Positions 44,221 to 53,424 are shown, numbered from the stretch's first letter. The stretch is DNA of 64,000 bases from Afipia sp. GAS231 (GCF_900103365.1 NZ_LT629703.1:1426001-1490000); one strand, 5' to 3'. Numbers and translations: made by a program. The notes: generated by a model from the letters alone, not told the origin.

Positions 44221-45450
44221 TCAGTGCTCTCCTTCGGACAAATCGACAGAGGAGCCGCTGCCGCCGTGGTCACCGAAGCGGACCGCGTGGCCGGCTGTCG
44301 ACGCGCCATGCCGAATGGTCTCGGCACGTTTCATGCGCCGTGCCCAATCCGGTTGCCCATCCGCGGAAGCGCTCGCAGCCGGTTCACTCGCTTGCCCGTT
44401 GCCGGTCAATGTGGCGGCCGCCCCACGTAACGGGCTCATGACGGCTGAGGCACCGGCCTCAGCGGCGCCAGCAAGACCGCCGCCTCGATAGGCTGCGGAC
44501 GCACCGGTCAAGATGGCCCCACCACCGCGCGCAGCGCCTGCGAGCGTTCCACCGGCAAGGCCAGCACCACCGGCAGCGAGGCCCGCGCCCGCTGCAACGA
44601 CGCCGCCAGCGGCAAGGCCGGTTCCGATGGCCGCGCCGGCGCCGAGTTGCGGCCCGCCGGAGACCAGGCCGTTTGCGATTCCCGGACCGAAGATACCGAG
44701 GCCCAACAACGCGAGCGCCGCGAGGACTAGCGTCATCGCGTCTTCGATGGTCGGCTGGTCGCCACCGAAGCCAGAGGTGACCTGCGAGAACAGGGTCGAG
44801 CCGATGCCGACGATGACGGCCAGAACCAAAACCTTGATTCCGGAGGATATGACGTTGCCCAAGACCCGCTCTGCGGCGAAGGCGGTCTTGCCAAACAAGC
44901 CAAAGGGAATGAGAACGAAGCCAGCAAGCGTCGTCAGTTTGAATTCAATCAGGGTGACGAAGATCTGGATCGCCAAAATGAAGAAGGCGAGCAGCACCAC
45001 GACCCAGGCGAACAGGAGAACGACGATCTGGACGAAATTTTCGAAGAAACTGATGTAGCCCATCAGGTTCGAGATCGAGTCGAGCAGCGGCCGGCCCGCG
45101 TCGAGTCCGACTTGAGCGACCTTTCCCGGTCGCAGGAAATCGGATGCAGATAGGCTTGCGCCGGACGCTTTCAGCCCAAGGCCGGCAAAACTCTCGAATA
45201 CGATGCGCGCGAGATTGTTCCAGTTGCCGATGAGATAGGCAAAGACGCCCACAAAGAGCGTCTTCTTGACGAGGCGCGCGATGATGTCTTCGTCCGTTCC
45301 CCAACTCCAGAACAGCGCGGCGAGCGTGATGTCGATCGCGGCAAGGGTTGTTGCGAGATATCCGACGTCACTACCCAAAAGCCCGAAACCGTTATCGATG
45401 TAGCGGGTAAACGTCTCCAGAAACTGGTCGATGATGCCGGTACCGGTCAT
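44221..45450 (-). CDS. trbL: Conjugal transfer protein TrbL (VirB6-like)
   Basis: A 409-residue protein with about six membrane segments in its first 290 residues (VGYLATTLAAIDITLAALFW, FFENFVQIVVLLFAWVVVLL and others), then a long glycine- and alanine-rich region (GAAIGTGLAAGGVVAAGAGL) and a hydrophilic tail. This is the TrbL/VirB6 layout; VirB6 proteins form part of the inner-membrane channel for DNA. It overlaps the trbK gene by 4 bp. Confidence 0.92.
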   Translation of the reverse strand: MTGTGIIDQFLETFTRYIDNGFGLLGSDVGYLATTLAAIDITLAALFWSWGTDEDIIARLVKKTLFVGVFAYLIGNWNNLARIVFESFAGLGLKASGASLSASDFLRPGKVAQVGLDAGRPLLDSISNLMGYISFFENFVQIVVLLFAWVVVLLAFFILAIQIFVTLIEFKLTTLAGFVLIPFGLFGKTAFAAERVLGNVISSGIKVLVLAVIVGIGSTLFSQVTSGFGGDQPTIEDAMTLVLAALALLGLGIFGPGIANGLVSGGPQLGAGAAIGTGLAAGGVVAAGAGLAAGGAGLAGGTLAGAARGGGAILTGASAAYRGGGLAGAAEAGASAVMSPLRGAAATLTGNGQASEPAASASADGQPDWARRMKRAETIRHGASTAGHAVRFGDHGGSGSSVDLSEGEH

Positions 45451-45818
45451 GGCCTGCTCGCTTCAGGTAGCGCCACGGATGGATACCCTTGCGGCATTCG
45501 GCTCTCGTCCTTTGGCGCGGGCGTCAGGCCGGCGGCCGGACTAGCGTGGCCCGAAACTGCGGCACCATCCTTCCTGCCAAGGAAGCGACGCCGGTTTTCG
45601 GCCCAAACTTTCTGGCAATGCTGATAATCTGCCGCATCCTCCGAAGTGACCGTGCGGCAGCGGGCGAGATTGGAACCGTCAACGTCCGAGGCCTGCGCTG
45701 CTTTTGGCGGCGCAGACGCTTTTTCTCCACCACGAAGCTGGATCGTGCAGGCTGCGACGACCAGTATCCCGATTGATGTGAGTAGCGACAACGCCTTGAA
45801 TGGGCCTGTATCAGCCAT
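45447..45818 (-). CDS. trbK: Putative entry-exclusion protein TrbK (alternative type)
   Basis: A 123-residue protein with an N-terminal hydrophobic segment ending in a lipobox-like VVAAC (Cys24), a Cys pair later (LARCRTVTSEDAADYQHCQK) and a Pro-rich tail. Its size and place between trbJ and trbL match TrbK-alt proteins, which are thought to stop redundant transfer between cells that already carry the element. It shares one base with the trbJ end and overlaps trbL by 4 bp. Confidence 0.75.
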   Translation of the reverse strand: MADTGPFKALSLLTSIGILVVAACTIQLRGGEKASAPPKAAQASDVDGSNLARCRTVTSEDAADYQHCQKVWAENRRRFLGRKDGAAVSGHASPAAGLTPAPKDESRMPQGYPSVALPEASRP

Positions 45819-46549
45819 CAGTGAAACATCTGTACGTTGGAGGATTGATAGCCCTGTGCCGGCGTCAGAAACCGTCGGAGCTGTTCTCGGCCCTGGTCTT
45901 GGGCCACGGCGCGCTGCGCCGCTTCAAGGCTCTGCGCCCTGCCCTGTGCCGTCACGACAGCGGTGAGGTCGGCGAGCTGCTGCGCATTCAGCGCGAGAAT
46001 CTGATTGCCAGCCTGCGTTGCCTGCAAGGCGCCGCTGGCGCCTTGGCTTGACGTAACAAGCGCGGACGTCTGGATGCGATTGGTATCGAGGTTGCCAACG
46101 ATGCCGGCTTGAACCCGGAGCGCGTCTTGCGTTGCGGCATAAGAGTTTTGCCACCGCGATTGAGCGTTTGTAATCAGCAATTGGCTCGACTGGCTGCCTG
46201 TAGCCGGCGCATAGCTGGTCGAGAACGCGCGATCGATCTGCTGAACGTCGTAGGCGATCCGCTGAGCCTGGGCCAGCAATTGCTGTGTCCGTTGGATCGA
46301 TGCTTGCAGTTGCTGCAGCGACGAGTACGGCAGGTTTGCCAGATTCTTGGCCTGATTGATCAGCATCTGCGCCTCGTTCTGCAACGAAGTGATCTGGTTG
46401 TTGATCTGCTGCAGCTCCCGCGCTGCGGTCAGGACGTTTTGGACGTAGTTGTTGGGATCGAAGACGATCCACTGCGCCTGCGTAGGCGCTGTGACGCCAA
46501 GCGTGACAGCGACGGCGCCGGCAGCCAGCAACGAGCTAAGAGGGCTCAT
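45818..46549 (-). CDS. trbJ: Conjugal transfer protein TrbJ (VirB5-like)
   Basis: A 243-residue exported protein with a signal peptide (about 1-25, ending TQAQW) and a long helical, Gln-rich body (VFDPNNYVQNVLTAARELQQ, INNQITSLQNEAQMLINQAK, NLANLPYSSLQQLQASIQRT). This is the VirB5/TrbJ pattern, a minor pilus or adhesion component. It overlaps the trbE stop by 4 bp. Confidence 0.92.
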   Translation of the reverse strand: MSPLSSLLAAGAVAVTLGVTAPTQAQWIVFDPNNYVQNVLTAARELQQINNQITSLQNEAQMLINQAKNLANLPYSSLQQLQASIQRTQQLLAQAQRIAYDVQQIDRAFSTSYAPATGSQSSQLLITNAQSRWQNSYAATQDALRVQAGIVGNLDTNRIQTSALVTSSQGASGALQATQAGNQILALNAQQLADLTAVVTAQGRAQSLEAAQRAVAQDQGREQLRRFLTPAQGYQSSNVQMFH

Positions 46550-48987
46550 AGCGATCTCTCCAGATTGCCGAGATTGGGGATCAGGTCTGTGGCCCAGGCG
46601 ACGCCACGGTGCTGGAGCCAGGCGGGCACGAAGCCGTCATGTCCATGTTCGGCTAGGAGCCGCTCGATGGCAGCCTGGTCGGTCTTGGAAGAGGCGGCCG
46701 TAAAGGCGAGGGCAACCTCGCCAAGGCCGAGTTCGAACATCCGGTTGCCGCGGCGGGACTGGCAATAATAGTCACGCTTCGGCGTCGCTCGGCTCAGAAG
46801 CTCGATCTGGCGGTCATTGAGGCCGAAGCGGCGGTAGATCGCGGTGATTTGCGGCTCGATCGCCCGCTCGTTCGGCAACAACAGCCGCGTCGGACAGCTT
46901 TCGATGATCGCCGGCGCGATGGCGGAGCCGTCGATGTCTGAAAGCGATTGGGTGGCGAAGATGACGGACGCATTCTTCTTCCGAAGTGTCTTGAGCCACT
47001 CCCGGAGTTGGCCGGCAAAATCCTCGTCGTCGAGAGCAAGCCAGCCTTCATCGACAATAAGCAGCGTGGGCCGGCCGTCGAGACGGTCCCCGATGCGATG
47101 AAAGAGATAAGCCAGCACGGACGGCGCGGCGCTCGTTCCGATCAATCCTTCGGTCTCAAACGCCTGGACCGAGGTCTCGCCAAGGCGCTCGAATTCGGCA
47201 TCGAGCAGCCGGCCGGAGGGACCGCCCAGGCAATAGGGTTGCAAGGCGCGTTTCAGGGAGTTGGATTGCAGGAGAACTGACAGGCCCGTCAGGGTGCGTT
47301 CCTGCATCGGCGCTGAAGCGAGAGACGTCAGCGCCGACCACAGATGATCCTTGACCTCCGGGGTGATCTCGATTTTTTCCCGCGCCAGGATCGCCCCGAT
47401 CCATTCCGTCGCCCATCCGCGCTCGGAAGCGTCGTCGATCCAGGCCAACGGTTGCAGGGCGACGGGGTTTTCGCCCCCGTCAGACAATGCACCGCCGAGA
47501 TCGTGCCAGTCGCCACCCATGGCGAGCGCGGCCGCCCGGATCGAACCACCGAAATCGAACGCAAAGACCTGAGAGTTCGGGTAACGGCGGAACTGCAGCG
47601 CCATCAGGGCCAGCAGGACCGACTTGCCAGCACCTGTCGGCCCCACCACGAGGGTATGGCCGACATCGCCGACGTGGAGGGAGAATCGGAACGGGGTCGA
47701 ACCCTCGGTCTTGCCGAACAGGAGCGGCGGACCCTTGAAGTGCAGATCCCTCGCCTCGCCGGCCCACACGGCCGACATTGGAATCATGTGGGCGAGGTTG
47801 AGGGTCGAAACCGGCGGCTGCCGCACATTGGCATAGACATGTCCTGGCAGGCTGCCGAGCCAGGCTTCGACGGCGTTCACCGTCTCGATCATGCAGGTGA
47901 AATCGCGGCCCTGAATGACCTTCTCGACCAGCCGCAGCTTTTCGTCGGCCGCACCGGGATCGCCGTCCCAGACCGTGATAGTTGCCGTGACAAAGGCTTG
48001 TCCGATCTGATCCGAACCCAGTTCCTGCAGGGCGGCGTCGGCATCGATCGCCTTGTTGTGGGCATCGGTATCGAGCAGCGTCGACGCCTCGTTGGTCATG
48101 ACCTCCTTGAGAATGGCGCCAATCGATTTTCTCTTGGCGAACCACTGGCGGCGGATTTTGGTCAGCAGCTTGGTGGCATCGGTCTTGTCGAGCATAATCG
48201 CCCGGGTCGACCAACGATACGAAAACGCAAGGCGATTCAAGTCATCCAGAATTCCTGGGGTCGTCGTGCCCGGGAAGCCCACAATCGTTAGAACTCGCAC
48301 GTTGGCTGAGCCCAACATCGGCTCAAGCCCGCCGGTAAGCGGCTGGTCGGCCAACAGCGCATCGATGTACATGGGAATTTCGGGCACTCGAACGCGATGA
48401 CGCTTTGTCGAAATCGTTGAGTGCAGGTAGGTCAGCGTGTCCTGATCGTCGAGCCAGCCGCATTCCGGCATGAACCCTTCAAGGAGTTGAAGCACGCGGT
48501 TGGTTTGATCGATAAACCCACGCAGCACCTCGCGAGCGTCTGCTCCAACGGTTCGATCGCGCCCCTCATAGAGCAGTCGCTCTGCCCTGGCGGCCCCCTC
48601 CTCCGGTGGCAGATAGAGGAAGGTCAGGAAATAGCTGGACTCATAGTGGGCACCTGCCTCCTCGAATTGTGCTCTGCGCTCGGCATCGACCAGCGCGGAC
48701 GCGACATCCGGAAAGGTGTTCGGAGGGTAAGCACCTGCAAAATGGCGCTGCGCCTCAACGAATACGGCCCAGCCTGATCCGAGGCGACGCAAGGCGTTGT
48801 TCAGACGACCGGCGATGGCGACAAGTTCAGCCGGCACCGCACTGTCGAGGTCGGGTCCCCGAAATTTTGCCGTCCGTTGGAACGAACCGTCCTTGTTCAG
48901 GATGATTCCCTCGTCCACCAGGGCCGCCCAAGGCAGGAAGTCCGCAAGACGAGCGTTGGAATGGCGATATTCTGCGAGATTCATCAT
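46546..48987 (-). CDS. trbE: Conjugal transfer ATPase TrbE (VirB4-like)
   Basis: An 813-residue VirB4-family ATPase. MMNLAEYRHSNARLADFLPW opens the protein, GHTLVVGPTGAGKSVLLALM is the Walker A motif (about residue 447), LLIVDEGWLALDD is the Walker B, and FATQSLSDIDGSAI follows. It drives assembly of the mating-pair channel. I start at the ATG at 48987 (or 48984), just after the trbD stop; the longer frame to 49125 only overlaps trbD. No frameshift was seen. Confidence 0.94.
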   Translation of the reverse strand: MMNLAEYRHSNARLADFLPWAALVDEGIILNKDGSFQRTAKFRGPDLDSAVPAELVAIAGRLNNALRRLGSGWAVFVEAQRHFAGAYPPNTFPDVASALVDAERRAQFEEAGAHYESSYFLTFLYLPPEEGAARAERLLYEGRDRTVGADAREVLRGFIDQTNRVLQLLEGFMPECGWLDDQDTLTYLHSTISTKRHRVRVPEIPMYIDALLADQPLTGGLEPMLGSANVRVLTIVGFPGTTTPGILDDLNRLAFSYRWSTRAIMLDKTDATKLLTKIRRQWFAKRKSIGAILKEVMTNEASTLLDTDAHNKAIDADAALQELGSDQIGQAFVTATITVWDGDPGAADEKLRLVEKVIQGRDFTCMIETVNAVEAWLGSLPGHVYANVRQPPVSTLNLAHMIPMSAVWAGEARDLHFKGPPLLFGKTEGSTPFRFSLHVGDVGHTLVVGPTGAGKSVLLALMALQFRRYPNSQVFAFDFGGSIRAAALAMGGDWHDLGGALSDGGENPVALQPLAWIDDASERGWATEWIGAILAREKIEITPEVKDHLWSALTSLASAPMQERTLTGLSVLLQSNSLKRALQPYCLGGPSGRLLDAEFERLGETSVQAFETEGLIGTSAAPSVLAYLFHRIGDRLDGRPTLLIVDEGWLALDDEDFAGQLREWLKTLRKKNASVIFATQSLSDIDGSAIAPAIIESCPTRLLLPNERAIEPQITAIYRRFGLNDRQIELLSRATPKRDYYCQSRRGNRMFELGLGEVALAFTAASSKTDQAAIERLLAEHGHDGFVPAWLQHRGVAWATDLIPNLGNLERSL

Positions 48988-48998
48988 GACCGAGAGCC

Positions 48999-49262
48999 TC
49001 AGACGTTGAGATGACCGGGAATGCGCAGGTGTCGGCGCACCACATCGACGAAGGCAGGATCGCGTTTGGCGGCCCAAACGGCGGCCATGTGACCGATGAA
49101 CCAGAGGACAAGACCCGCGATCCACAACCGCAGCCCAAGTCCAAGGGCCGCCGCCAATGTGCCGTTGACAATCGCAACCGACCGGGGCGCGCCGCCCATC
49201 AGGATGGGCTCGGTGAGCGCGCGGTGAACGGGCACGACAAAACCTGCGACCGGTCCGTCCAT
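48999..49262 (-). CDS. trbD: Conjugal transfer protein TrbD (VirB3-like)
   Basis: An 87-residue protein, VPVHRALTEPILMGGAPRSV then two hydrophobic segments (about 30-67), ending DPAFVDVVRRHLRIPGHLNV. It matches the VirB3/TrbD family in length and sequence. It works with TrbE at the inner membrane. It overlaps trbC by one base. Confidence 0.92.
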   Translation of the reverse strand: MDGPVAGFVVPVHRALTEPILMGGAPRSVAIVNGTLAAALGLGLRLWIAGLVLWFIGHMAAVWAAKRDPAFVDVVRRHLRIPGHLNV

Positions 49263-49588
49263 CAGATCACCACGCCGCCGCCGAAGGAGAAGAACGACAG
49301 GAAGAAACTCGAGGCCGCAAACGCGATCGACAGACCAAACACGATTTGGATCAGCCTGCGGAAGCCACCGGACGAATCGCCGAACGCTAGCGTCAGTCCG
49401 GTAACGACGATGATGATGACGGCGATGATCTTGGCGACCGGACCTTCAACCGATTGCAGGATCTGATTGAGTGGCTGTTCCCACGGCATGTTCGAGCCAG
49501 CTGCCCAGGCTGGCGCGGTCATCAAGAGAAACGTTCCGGAAGCGCTCAGCGATGCGGCATCTCGATGAAAACGAAATTGCGGACGCAT
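49262..49588 (-). CDS. trbC: Conjugal transfer pilin TrbC (VirB2-like)
   Basis: A 108-residue protein with a long signal segment (ending MTAPAWAAGS) and two hydrophobic segments (about 55-73 and 85-102), the VirB2/TrbC pilin pattern. NMPWEQPLNQILQSVEGPVA and TGLTLAFGDSSGGFRRLIQI are conserved. The start at 49588 follows the trbB stop by one base, so I prefer it to the longer frame from 49633, which lies inside trbB. The mature protein would form the conjugative pilus. Confidence 0.9.
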   Translation of the reverse strand: MRPQFRFHRDAASLSASGTFLLMTAPAWAAGSNMPWEQPLNQILQSVEGPVAKIIAVIIIVVTGLTLAFGDSSGGFRRLIQIVFGLSIAFAASSFFLSFFSFGGGVVI

Positions 49589-49589
49589 A

Positions 49590-50552
49590 TCAGTCTCCTG
49601 CTGGTGAAAGGCTGTAGTCGCCTGCGGACCCAAGCCCCGTCACGAGGGCGAGTTCGACGAGGCGACGATCGGTACCGCGACCGGCAAGCACGGCGATGAG
49701 GTTAATGGTCTCGGCGATCAGAGCGCGCGGAACCGTGATGACGGCTTCTTGGATGAGCTGCTCGAGCCGCCGTAGCGCACCGAGCGCTGTCCCGGCATGG
49801 ATGGTGCCGATGCCGCCGGGGTGACCGGTGCCCCAAGCCTTGAGCAGGTCGAGCGCTTCGGCGCCGCGAACCTCGCCGATCGGGATACGGTCGGGGCGCA
49901 GTCGCAACGAGGACCGAACGAGGTCCGATAGCGTGGCTACGCCGTCCTTGGTCCGCAGCGCGACAAGATTGGGTGCCTTACACTGAAGTTCGCGTGTATC
50001 TTCGATCAGCACGACCCGATCGGAGGTCTTTGCTACCTCAGCCAGAAGCGCATTAGTCAATGTTGTCTTGCCGGTCGACGTGCCGCCAGCGACGAGGATG
50101 TTCTTCCGCGCGGCGACAGCAGCACTTAAGGCGCTGGCCTGATCCGATGTCATCGTTCCCGCGGCGACATAGTCGTCAAGAGTGAAGACTGCGACCGCAG
50201 GCTTGCGAATGGCGAAGGCAGGAGCCGCAACGACTGGAGGTAACAACCCTTCGAAGCGCTCGCCGGACCCAGGTAGTTCGGCAGAGACGCGTGGCGAGCC
50301 GGCATGCACCTCTGCGCCTACATGATGTGCCACAAGACGAACGATGCGCTCGCCGTCCGCCGCTGATAATGTTTCGCCGGTATCAACCAGTCCACTCGAC
50401 AGCCGATCAATCCACAACCGTCCATCTGGATTGAGCATGACCTCGATGATGGCATCGTCTTCCAGGTAGCCCGCAATCGCCGTGCCAAGTGCGCTACGCA
50501 GCATTCGCGCACCGCGCGAATTCGCCTCCGATTGAAAGGAATGGATTGCCAC
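49590..50552 (-). CDS. trbB: Conjugal transfer ATPase TrbB (VirB11-like)
   Basis: A 320-residue VirB11-family ATPase. [20 protein letters not shown] and [20 protein letters not shown] open the protein, [20 protein letters not shown] is the Walker A (about residue 160), [20 protein letters not shown] and [20 protein letters not shown] follow, with [13 protein letters not shown] prefer a GTG start at 50552, since the upstream residues to 50633 are not typical. Upstream, where coupling-protein genes usually lie, there is only a broken hlyD gene. Confidence 0.92.
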   Translation of the reverse strand: MAIHSFQSEANSRGARMLRSALGTAIAGYLEDDAIIEVMLNPDGRLWIDRLSSGLVDTGETLSAADGERIVRLVAHHVGAEVHAGSPRVSAELPGSGERFEGLLPPVVAAPAFAIRKPAVAVFTLDDYVAAGTMTSDQASALSAAVAARKNILVAGGTSTGKTTLTNALLAEVAKTSDRVVLIEDTRELQCKAPNLVALRTKDGVATLSDLVRSSLRLRPDRIPIGEVRGAEALDLLKAWGTGHPGGIGTIHAGTALGALRRLEQLIQEAVITVPRALIAETINLIAVLAGRGTDRRLVELALVTGLGSAGDYSLSPAGD

Positions 50553-50789
50553 CGCCGCCCCCACCGAATGAGGACGTCCAAACAACGTCCTCAGATGAGG
50601 ATGATAGAAAGGCCACCAGTCGACTTGGCGCAACGAGCGCTTTCAGAGATCGCAGTCCAGCGTAGAAAAAGAAAGACTGATTGTGGGAGCTAACGTTTGA
50701 AGTCCACGCGATCGAATCAATTTGCTCCGGGATGCGCTGCAGTTCTCTCGGCGAGCATCATTGTTTGCAGACAACGGTCGAGTGATGCG

Positions 50790-51210
50790 ATGGCATCCTG
50801 AAGAGACGCTCACGACCCTGCCCTGCAGCAAGCCATAACGCGCAAAATTGAACGTATCGATCGTCACCTCGGCGGTCTGGCCCGCGCTCCCAAACCCGAT
50901 GTCGCGATTCGAGATCATCGCCTCGGCTTCGAGCTTGCTGTCGGCGGGCACCACCACCAATTGTTGCGCCGGGGTGACGACGCCGCCGACGGTGTGTATT
51001 GCGAGCTGTTGGACCGTTCCGTCGATCGGCGACCGCAGGATCTGCTCGCTCAACTTTCTTTCAATCTTGACGAGGTCCTGACCGCGCGCGTCCGACAAGC
51101 CGCTCAAGACCTGGCGTTCGTAGCCAGCTTGGTCTGCTCGACCTGCTGCTCGAGCGCCTGACGGACTGCCTCCACTTCAACGAGCTTGTGCTGCTGCACA
51201 ATCCGCTCAC
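50790..51210 (-). pseudogene. hlyD: Fragment of a type I secretion adaptor (HlyD family), frameshifted
   Basis: Pieces of an HlyD-family adaptor are readable in more than one frame. ERIVQQHKLVEVEAVRQALE and QQVEQTKLA (51208-51120) are followed, one frame over, by YERQVLSGLSDARGQDLVKI, RSPIDGTVQQLAIHTVGGVV, and DIGFGSAGQTAEVTIDTFNF with ARYGLLQGRVVSVS (down to about 50803). After that a further shift gives QDAIASLD and then similarity ends. The N-terminal membrane part and the C-terminal domain are missing. It is a dead remnant of a type I secretion operon, lying between trbB and the repeat. Confidence 0.7.
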
Positions 51211-51291
51211 TGCACTGGCAAGCACACCACGAAGAAGCGCCAGACGCGGGCACTGGTGCCGCCACGACTACTGGACCATATGCGCGGCTCG

Positions 51292-51348
51292 GCTCAGCTC
51301 AGCTCAGCTCAGCTCAGCTCAGCTCAGCTCAGCTCAGCTCAGCTCAGC
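51292..51348. repeat. Pentanucleotide tandem repeat (GCTCA)11
   Basis: Eleven exact copies of GCTCA (51292-51346), plus two further bases of a twelfth. Perfect arrays of this length are rare in bacteria and usually gain or lose units by slippage. It lies between the hlyD remnant and the recombinase fragment. The plus-strand frame through it encodes a Ser-Ala-Gln-Leu-Ser repeat. Confidence 0.95.
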
Positions 51349-51353
51349 AAAAA

Positions 51354-51450
51354 TTGATCGCCGACTGCTTTGTCGAGTTCAACGGCAAACCGGTCGCGTC
51401 GGTCAAGAAGGGCTTCAGCGCCGCGGTGGGATCGGCAAGGTGACGCCCCA
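51354..51450 (+). pseudogene. Fragment of a tyrosine recombinase/integrase
   Basis: Right after the repeat, one frame reads DCFVEFNGKPVASVKKGFSA followed by AVGSAR and a stop. One frame over the sequence continues GKVTPQRSDN. Integrases of this type have an FNGKPVxSIKKGF segment and then VTPHTLRHT; the second block is partly preserved. No catalytic Arg-His-Arg-Tyr set remains. It is a short remnant, consistent with a decayed mobile element next to the trb genes. Confidence 0.45.
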
Positions 51451-51524
51451 ACGATCCGACAATTACCTCGCATTCAAAGAGATGTCACAATTTTTTCTTC
51501 CGACTGTGACGTAGCTCAAGCAGA

Positions 51525-51638
51525 ATGGTACTGGTGCCTCGTGACGAAGACGAGCCGCGCAAACTGACCCTCAACGAAACGACCGGTGCCGTGGTCTGGG
51601 CGTCCGGTGACGACGATCGCGATCATCATCGGCACTGA
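51525..51638 (+). CDS. Very short frame of unknown status
   Basis: A 37-codon frame, starting MVLVPRDEDEPRKLTLNETT and ending in a His/Asp-rich tail. It has a reasonable composition but no recognisable family or strong ribosome site. It may be the end of a lost gene in the degraded region between the trb and gsp clusters. Confidence 0.2.
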   Translation: MVLVPRDEDEPRKLTLNETTGAVVWASGDDDRDHHRH

Positions 51639-51734
51639 TTGACGGGGACATCAGCAGCAATGACCAATACAAAAGCCCCGGGCTAGACCCCGGGCGCCTG
51701 GCATGACCGAACCAATCTCGCGTTCCATACTCGC

Positions 51735-52205
51735 ATGATCGCAGCCGTCTCTTTCGCCTCGCTCTGTCTCGCCAGTATCCTGCTCGCATGGATCGACCTG
51801 CGTCGCGGCATTATTCCGGACTGGCTCAATCTGGCGATCGCGTTCGTTGGCCTTGCGAAGGCCGCGGCGCTTGAGGGTTGGTCGGCGGCGCTCGGCGCTG
51901 GCTTTGAGGGCATCGCGATCGGCGCAACCGTCTGGCTGTTGCGCCGGCTCTATTTCATGTTTCGGAAGTTTCAAGGTCTCGGCCTCGGTGACGTGAAGCT
52001 GCTCGCAGCCTCCGGCATTTGGCTCGGCATCGCCGGCGCTCCGCTGCAGCTCCTGGTCGCCTCGCTGACCGCACTTGCCGCAGCGGGCGTCATGCAACTC
52101 GTAGGGCAGACAATGACGCGGCAGTCGTCGCTTCCGTTCGGGCCGTTTCTCGCGCTCGGACTAGTGATCACGCTGGCGCTTGCACAAGGTGGCTGGGTTG
52201 GTTAG
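51735..52205 (+). CDS. gspO: Prepilin peptidase (A24 family, short form)
   Basis: A 156-residue membrane protein with both catalytic aspartates of type IV prepilin peptidases: Asp21 in AWIDLRRGIIPDWLN and Asp86 in GLGLGDVKLLAASG. It lacks the N-terminal methylation domain of PilD, as in short CpaA-like peptidases. It should cut the pseudopilins GspG-K encoded next to it. Its stop overlaps the gspN-like stop by 4 bp, tail-to-tail, so it is transcribed toward the T2SS genes. Confidence 0.85.
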   Translation: MIAAVSFASLCLASILLAWIDLRRGIIPDWLNLAIAFVGLAKAAALEGWSAALGAGFEGIAIGATVWLLRRLYFMFRKFQGLGLGDVKLLAASGIWLGIAGAPLQLLVASLTALAAAGVMQLVGQTMTRQSSLPFGPFLALGLVITLALAQGGWVG

Positions 52206-52867
52206 CGCCGGCCCCGGCGCTCCGGCGGCATGCCCGGAGACCCTTGCGCGATCGCATTATCGGCCGGCAGGCGCACCTGGCCGACCGCCCCGGGCTGAGG
52301 CAGGCTCAGGATCGCAGTTTCCTGATCGCGCTCCAGCGTCACCTCCCGGCCCCGAACCGAACGCAACTTCCAGCCCTGATAATAGTCGCCGATCCTCAAC
52401 CGTAGCGCTGCCTTGGTGGTCTGGTCGACAAAGATGCCGAATCCTTGATCTCCGCTGGCGATGGTCCCGACCAGCGAAAGCTGCGGACGCTCGATCGGTA
52501 ACGGCTTCGGCGGTGGTGGCGGAGCTTTTGTCACCGATGCGGAGGCGACAGCGGGCGGCGGCGGCCGTCGCGACACCGAAAAGATCGGCCGCTCGCGCGT
52601 GGCCGACAGGCTCGCAAGCGGGATCCCCCACAGCGGATTGGCGCTCGGGGCGCGTTCGGGTACCGCAGGAAGCCCGACCACCTGCGCGGGAGCAGCCGGC
52701 GCATCCCAGGGCGAGGATACAGACGGCGCGTTGCCGCGCCGTGAGGCATCAGCGCCGATATCGGAGACGTCCGTCGGCAGCGCCGAGGTCGAGCCGGCAG
52801 CGCCGAGCGCTGACAGCAGCAATGCGAGCCTCCTCGCAAGCCTTCCTATCGTTATGCGCTCTATCAT
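52202..52867 (-). CDS. T2SS protein GspN/GspC-like
   Basis: A 221-residue protein with an N-terminal hydrophobic segment (about 9-30) and a Pro- and Ala-rich linker. A small domain follows (ERPQLSLVGTIASGDQGFGI then FVDQTTKAALRLRIGDYYQG, WKLRSVRGREVTLERDQET) that resembles the homology region of GspC, which binds the secretin. In rhizobial T2SS loci this last gene is often called gspN. It could play the GspC role, since no other gspC is present. ATG at 52867 overlaps the gspM stop (ATGA). Confidence 0.65.
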   Translation of the reverse strand: MIERITIGRLARRLALLLSALGAAGSTSALPTDVSDIGADASRRGNAPSVSSPWDAPAAPAQVVGLPAVPERAPSANPLWGIPLASLSATRERPIFSVSRRPPPPAVASASVTKAPPPPPKPLPIERPQLSLVGTIASGDQGFGIFVDQTTKAALRLRIGDYYQGWKLRSVRGREVTLERDQETAILSLPQPGAVGQVRLPADNAIAQGSPGMPPERRGRR

Positions 52868-53424
52868 CTTGCACCCTGCCATTGTCCGGAGATCGCGAGC
52901 AGAATGCGCAGCCTGCCCTCGCCGGATCCAGCGGAACTCGCCGCCGATTGCACGACGAGCTGGTCGACGAACAGGAACGGCATGCCGGCCTCAAGATCAT
53001 AGAGCAAGCGCTGCAAGCCGGGCTGATCAATCTCGCAGCTTGCGATAATAGTAACAAACCCGATGTTGGACTGGGTGCCCTGCAACTCAACCTGGGACGA
53101 CAGCACGTTGCCGCCGAGCTTTGTCACCGCCGCGGACACGCGCTGCAACAACGCTGCACCGGCGATGGTCACGGTTGCGCCTTCCAGGAGCGGCGAGCCG
53201 GATGGCGCGGCGATGTCGGTAGCTTGCCCGCGCGCGGCAACGCTCCCGCGGCCCTGAAACTGCGCCAATACGTCGGTTGAAGCGGCGACATCGGCTTGTT
53301 GGCCTAGAACGTCGCTGAGCGAGCTTCCGATCACGCATAAAAACAGAATCATGACGCCCAGATATGACGTCACGGCCACCAGTGGCCTGCTCAGCAGCTT
53401 TCGTAAAGTCGCGGCCTGATTCAT
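52864..53424 (-). CDS. gspM: T2SS protein GspM
   Basis: A 186-residue protein with a short cytoplasmic start, one membrane segment (about 13-38, LVAVTSYLGVMILFLCVIGS), and a small periplasmic domain (LLEGATVTIAGAALLQRVSA, SCEIDQPGLQRLLYDLEAGM). This is the layout of GspM/PilO-like proteins that form the inner-membrane platform with GspL. It overlaps both gspL and gspN by 4 bp. Confidence 0.82.
   Translation of the reverse strand: MNQAATLRKLLSRPLVAVTSYLGVMILFLCVIGSSLSDVLGQQADVAASTDVLAQFQGRGSVAARGQATDIAAPSGSPLLEGATVTIAGAALLQRVSAAVTKLGGNVLSSQVELQGTQSNIGFVTIIASCEIDQPGLQRLLYDLEAGMPFLFVDQLVVQSAASSAGSGEGRLRILLAISGQWQGAR

Noticed and set aside
51186..51514. Plus-strand frames through the GCTCA repeat as a real repeat protein
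   Set aside because: The Ser-Ala-Gln-Leu-Ser pattern is the direct result of the DNA repeat. The upstream part is antisense to the hlyD remnant.
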